From the NCBI RefSeq assembly GCF_024139115.2, contig NC_085141.1, positions 166,738,908 through 166,802,907 of the forward strand: 64,000 nucleotides of DNA, given 5' to 3'. The translations under genes were made by a program, and so were the position numbers. The notes under the pieces are model-generated. The model was not told the DNA's origin. It made no database searches and saw nothing but the letters and a program-made list of their open reading frames with translations. Of the stretch, positions 60,001-64,000 are shown piece after piece (within the stretch, counting starts at the first letter, position 1; the number at the start of each line of letters is the position of its first letter). The stretch is from Armigeres subalbatus. Its lineage: Eukaryota > Arthropoda > Insecta > Diptera > Culicidae.

Positions 60001-63000
60001 AATAGTTTAAGTCCTGAAAAGATCTATGTGTAATTGATTCTTGAAGTTCTCCTCACTTTGCCACGTACGTTCCCATCGCGGAAGAAAACCAAACGTTGCA
60101 AAAAAAAATATTTGCGTTTGGTTTCATGCCACTTCTGATCCTGCTTATTTCTCCTTTATTTCTGACATTTTTGAGAATGATGTCTTCTAGAATTGTGATA
60201 TCCTCCACTGAAAGCCAGTCGAGTGGCTTCAGCGGCGATGCGACCGATGGGTCATGATGGTTCCATGGTTAGAGACTCAAAGTTCATCCAACTGGGGGCA
60301 ACTATTCGCCTTCTTGATTCAGTTGACCTCCGAGCAAATTGCTCAATGTTTATAAAGAGACACGAATTATTATGGCAAATACTAGAGGCCTGAATAAGAA
60401 AAACGCGGATAGGTATGTGCCGCTAATCGAACCGTCAAAAAACAGCGGCCAATCGAGCAGGAGACCTGTCAAGCAGCCAACATGTTGGCTCAAATGCTGA
60501 ATCACCATCCATTTCGTATAGCTACTTAGTTCTACGTCACCTTTGCGTACAACCCGATTGGGCTGCACCTTTGAGTTTTTTAATTAAATTGCTCCTAGAA
60601 TTCTCCTAGAGTTTTAACATCTTCATCGTATGCTTTCTCTTGGAGATTTTTTCGATTAGCATCTTTCTGCTTCTTCTTCTTCATGCAACCTCAGGACGCC
60701 AATAGATTCGACGACATCTATCACTTTTTTTGTCATTTTTTATGTTTGAAGTATGTACATCATAAATGCAGTTTAAACATAAAAGCGGCCAGGACTACTA
60801 TGCAGCGTTGTGAAATATTATTGTAGATATTGTGCCTTGCAACAAAATGACAACTTTCGTGATAAATTTCCAAGGCTGTAATAGGTGTGAAAAATTTATC
60901 CGCAGTACAAATAGCACAAGCTATCAAAGCACCATAATCCACCACGTATCGGCCGAATCTTCAAAAACATCAAAGTAGCTTTTTTCTGTCGGTATGTTTT
61001 TTAGGCGACTATCTGGCGCTCATTTTCTGTCGCGATTAAAAATAAGCGGAGAAGTAGATTTTTTAATGAGCCGTACAGTATCAATACTCAACTTACTTCA
61101 CATTTAAGCCATAGAACGGGGTCATCTCGTACCAACCGCTCTGTATTGCATTATAAATTATTATTATTATTATACTTTATTAGTGACACTTTACCACTAA
61201 AGTGACATTCGTGTCTCAAGCATTATAAAGTAATGATTGATTAATTGGTGTACATAATGAAAATTATAAATGTTAACTCTGGCATCAAGCAACTCTACAG
61301 CTACAGCATGATACAGCTTGTAATGCGATTAGCCTATTAGGACTGTGTAAGGTACGATGTTAAATTCCTTTTTAAAGTTTTTTTTGAAAATTATTTCAGA
61401 GTGATTGTTAAAGCATTGTATATTAAGAAATTATGACACGTAGCAGTTAATGAAATGCATGAGTAGATCAAACTATAAAGCAGCATGTAAATTATAGTGC
61501 TATCCGCCACCAACCATTCCATTTTTTACTTTTTCCGAGCACAAAGGTTTTCTATTAAAAAACTATTAGCTATTAGCAACTTTTCCTACAAATTGATATC
61601 ATTTCAAAGAAATCACTCAATTTTCGATTTACAACGATGTGCGCATTGCATTCCAAACAATTGGGTATTCTAGAACCATGAGCTGAAATATGATAGCGGC
61701 GCTGTGAAGCTGGATACGGCGAATTGGCCTTCAAATAAACGTTCTGAATAAAAAAACACGAGCTGTACCAACCTGCATCGATTTTGGCATCCGTTGAGTC
61801 GACTTCGTAATCGGCGACATCGAGTTCCTGCCGCTAAGTGCCGGTGTGCTCGTCAGATATCCGACATTCCACGCGTTGACTTCAAGGTTCAAATTGTTTT
61901 CGTTGACCATGTCGTTCTGTTCATGGTCTTCATTGGCATCTGATTTCGCTTTACAGCGAAGCGGAGAAATTCCGATAAGCCGACAATCCTCGACGATTTC
62001 TATCGATTTTCTCGCACTTTTGATGTTATCCTCGAAGCAGCATTTGAGCAAAGACGTCGATGAGTATTTCTTGCCGGATCTCTGATCGTGACCGAAAGGC
62101 AATCGGAGGCTTCCCATCGACACACCTTTTATTAATTTATTTTTCAAAGAAGACATCTTTTTCTCCTTAATTCCTCGATTTCTACATTCTTCCTGGACAA
62201 TACTACTCAAATTGGGTTCCGACTTATATTTTGAACGACTATCACTCAAACAGGCACTCGGTGAGGAGTATCGATCTTCTTCATTATCACTGAGAGTTCG
62301 GCCTTCGGCGCGAAATTCATGACTGTCGTCATCGTCGTCCCCAATATCGTCACCTTCCTGTTCAACGAAGTCCTCATCGTCTTCTGGCGGCGAAGGCTGT
62401 TCGTCCGAGTTCAATCTACATCTTTTGGCGTCAGAATTCGCGCCTTCAATTTCAATTGATTTAAGCAGAACTGTAGGCCCTGTGGCCGGACGTCGATAGG
62501 ATCCCGTAGATGTGCTGGATGTAGAACTATTACTTCGTTTGACTATAGAATGTGGCGTGCATGTACTTGACCCGACACTCTCTGAAGACGATGATGACGA
62601 AGTTGACGTCGATGAAGAACGTTTCCCTAATCGGCCTGGCGAATCAGCTGCTGTTGGCAGTGGACTTTGAAACAAGACTCGTTGCTTGGGCACATGCGGA
62701 ACTGATCCATTCGGGGTCTATGCAATCACGATAGTTAGTCGATTGATGCGAAAGCATGATTCGAGTTCATTCGCATTAGTGACAATGAAATGGATGACAT
62801 GCATGCAAATAGAAATTTATAATGAGTTAGGTTGGTTAATTCTATCGAACCTAAATGAACCTACCTGTAATCTAACGGGGGTATGACTATTCCGTTTAGG
62901 TGTTTTTGCAACCGGATGTTTGTGGAAAATATGCCGCTTGATAGAGTCGCCAAAAGACTTCACCATTTTGTTACTCGAACCGCCGGAAGTTTTTTCCCTC

Positions 63001-64000
63001 AGCATCAACACTTGTAACGGTGTGCCATGTCCATTTTCCCGATTGAACTGTTTTATAAGTTTTTTCTTTTTCGAAGATTCCGGAAGACTCTGAATGTGGG
63101 CATACAGCTGAGCCAGAGCGGTGTCCGTTGAATTCATTACATGAGCTTCTGCCGTTTTCTCGCGATCAACAAAAGTGTAAACGGTGTTCGCTACGGAATC
63201 CGACGTTACCGATTCGTTCAGTATATGCTCCGGGGACATAGTTTTACGACGCTTTCGTTCAACGAAGTAAGCGCGAATGTCTGTTGCTAGTTTGGGTGGA
63301 ATGTGGAATAGTCGTGGTCCAGTGGTTATCATGAAGCTTATAATGCTGAACATTTGTTGGGTTGTGGCATGCAATGCTTCCGGCGATAGTTTTCGGGGGC
63401 ATATCAGATGAGGCGTGAAAACGGTGGCTAAATTATCGGCCGACATTTTATTGGTGCTTTCGTGTTCCACGGTTTTATACAGCATGTCTATTATGCACTC
63501 TAATAGTTTGTTGTTCTCCTTAGGAAGCAAGAGCACCAAAAGTTGTATAGCATGTAGAAGGCGCTCTTCCCGGAAGACTACCGAATTTTTCGAATGGCAA
63601 AGTTCCGCTACTTGGCAATACGCCGGATAGTAGTGCTCAGTCAAAAGGGGTTCAGAGAGATCAGCCAAGAAATTTTTCAAAACGCTAGCACAATCATGAG
63701 CAGTGAAGTCACCGTTTTCTAAATTGATGGAAACTTTATGGATAAGAGCATTCTTTAGTTCACTTTGTCGCTGCAGGGAGCCCGTTTTCCTAAAGATACC
63801 TTCCTGCGATATATCTGCAAATAAACAAAATTTTGATATGATAGGCCTAATTTTGAAACTATTCTTGGATGTGAATACTTTTTTCCTGCACGAGAAAATC
63901 GATGAGCTGCATAACGTCTCGAATGTTTTGTTTGGTCAGAACGGTCTTGGCCGTTTCCGGCGAATTTGTTTTGGTAGATGCACAGCCTCGAGCCTTCTTA
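54044..64000 (-). CDS. RhoGAP54D: RhoGAP protein, ARHGAP19 / RhoGAP54D-like, 5' end outside window
   Basis: Exons: 63879-64000 (enters from outside), 62865-63814, 61773-62717, then by inference 54393-54694 and 54332 down to the stop at 54044. All phases agree; the last intron is 60 nt. The RhoGAP domain spans the first two exons: EGIFRKTGS with the catalytic arginine finger, KNFLADLSEPLLTEHYYP, and NLATVFTPHLICP. Such proteins speed GTP hydrolysis by Rho; ARHGAP19 acts on RhoA in cytokinesis. Exon 3 is Ser-rich and acidic with VPKQRVLFQSPLP; the last two are acidic, with TPRSRKPVMLLAGL. The join across the 7.1-kb intron is supported only by phase, strand and composition; the last two exons could be a separate gene. 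The RhoGAP identity is secure, the exact orthologue less so. Confidence 0.82.
54700..56330. other. RhoGAP large intron, left part
   Basis: No exon recognised. GTACCGGACAC-type words occur near 55100 and inverted near 55510, hinting at an old MITE. A GAGCTT-type hexamer run lies at 56036-56057. Confidence 0.4.
56340..56575 (-). repeat. tRNA-derived SINE, truncated
   Basis: The minus strand holds a B box GGTTCAATCCC (plus 56543-56553) preceded by GGAGGTCGTG; the A box is cut off at the right edge. The body has TTTCCATTACTATTCC-like repeats. Nested in a TATATGCAAAAGGTA repeat that resumes after it. Confidence 0.6.
56590..56786 (+). mobile_element. Helitron 3' end
   Basis: Ends with the hairpin AACCC-GAGCAACGCA-GGGTT, then ACGTTCTGCTAG, followed by host T. 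The 5' end is not resolved. Confidence 0.6.
56790..58325. other. RhoGAP large intron, middle part
   Basis: No gene recognised. Short frames (for example 57725-57910) lack splice context or known domains. Confidence 0.4.
58330..59910. repeat. Diverged tandem duplication of about 650 bp
   Basis: About 58330-59000 and 59285-59906 share GTTTCGGTGGCATCGGGTTT, GTGATCCCATCCATTCAAAT and AACTATCTACAGCAACCACC, with scattered differences and small indels. Between them lies unrelated sequence. The second copy has an 84-aa frame at 59344-59598 that is broken in the first, so it may be chance. Confidence 0.75.
59915..61730. other. RhoGAP large intron, right part
   Basis: No exon recognised. An (ATT)n run lies near 61157-61172. 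Confidence 0.4.

Noticed and set aside
1..64000. Endogenous RNA-virus sequence
   Set aside because: Only retrotransposon-type polymerases were recognised; no viral replicase or capsid pattern was seen by eye, though a profile search could still find short pieces.

Overview
The window is nuclear DNA of a dipteran, most likely a culicine mosquito of the Aedes type. Three conserved host genes have short insect introns (60 nt in one case) and read as fly or mosquito orthologues. They sit in a dense layered mass of transposable elements: tRNA-derived SINEs, Helitrons, many palindromic MITEs, a LINE, LTR elements, Penelope-like elements and large DNA transposons. The species call is inference from this style; no marker gene fixes it.

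Host genes. (1) 18794-21586, minus: botv/EXTL3, a heparan-sulfate glycosyltransferase with GT47 and GT64 domains; its short last exon was not found. (2) 51041-51717, plus: LSm1, three exons, complete, 134 aa. (3) 54044-64000, minus: an ARHGAP19/RhoGAP54D-like RhoGAP, entered part-way at the right edge. Its acidic C-terminal exons are inferred to lie beyond a 7-kb intron.

Layout. 1-300: end of a Penelope-like element (PLE) carrying a hammerhead-ribozyme motif. 2000-6300: diverged repeats plus a THAP-like exon. 7.1-9.2 kb: a foldback element with a coiled-coil ORF, inside one copy of a duplicated 230-bp repeat, then a palindromic MITE. 10.1-15 kb: a MITE holding a Helitron, then a broken endonuclease/RT LINE split by a MITE. 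15.7-17.1 kb: a MITE, two Helitrons and a nested SINE. 22-31.3 kb: a CACTG transposon; a complete-looking LTR element with identical 526-bp LTRs and 26 copies of a 122-bp repeat instead of genes; a Harbinger MITE; a CACGC-end transposon. 32.5-47.7 kb: nested DNA transposons. The innermost large one (35051-46493) has two genes, a zinc-finger transposase and a spliced SAM-domain protein. An exon of the second is split by a head-to-head pair of PLEs with one 12-bp target duplication and three hammerhead motifs. 47.7-53.2 kb: MITEs around LSm1. 53.2-64 kb: the RhoGAP gene, with SINE, Helitron and duplicated sequence in its large intron.

Main candidates for something new are the gene-less LTR element with covarying hairpins and a satellite array; the two-gene transposon group with TA target duplications, CACGC or CACTG ends and private subterminal palindromes; and the PLE pair with ribozymes. 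Everything was read by eye: boundaries are exact where a target duplication or splice site is given, otherwise approximate.
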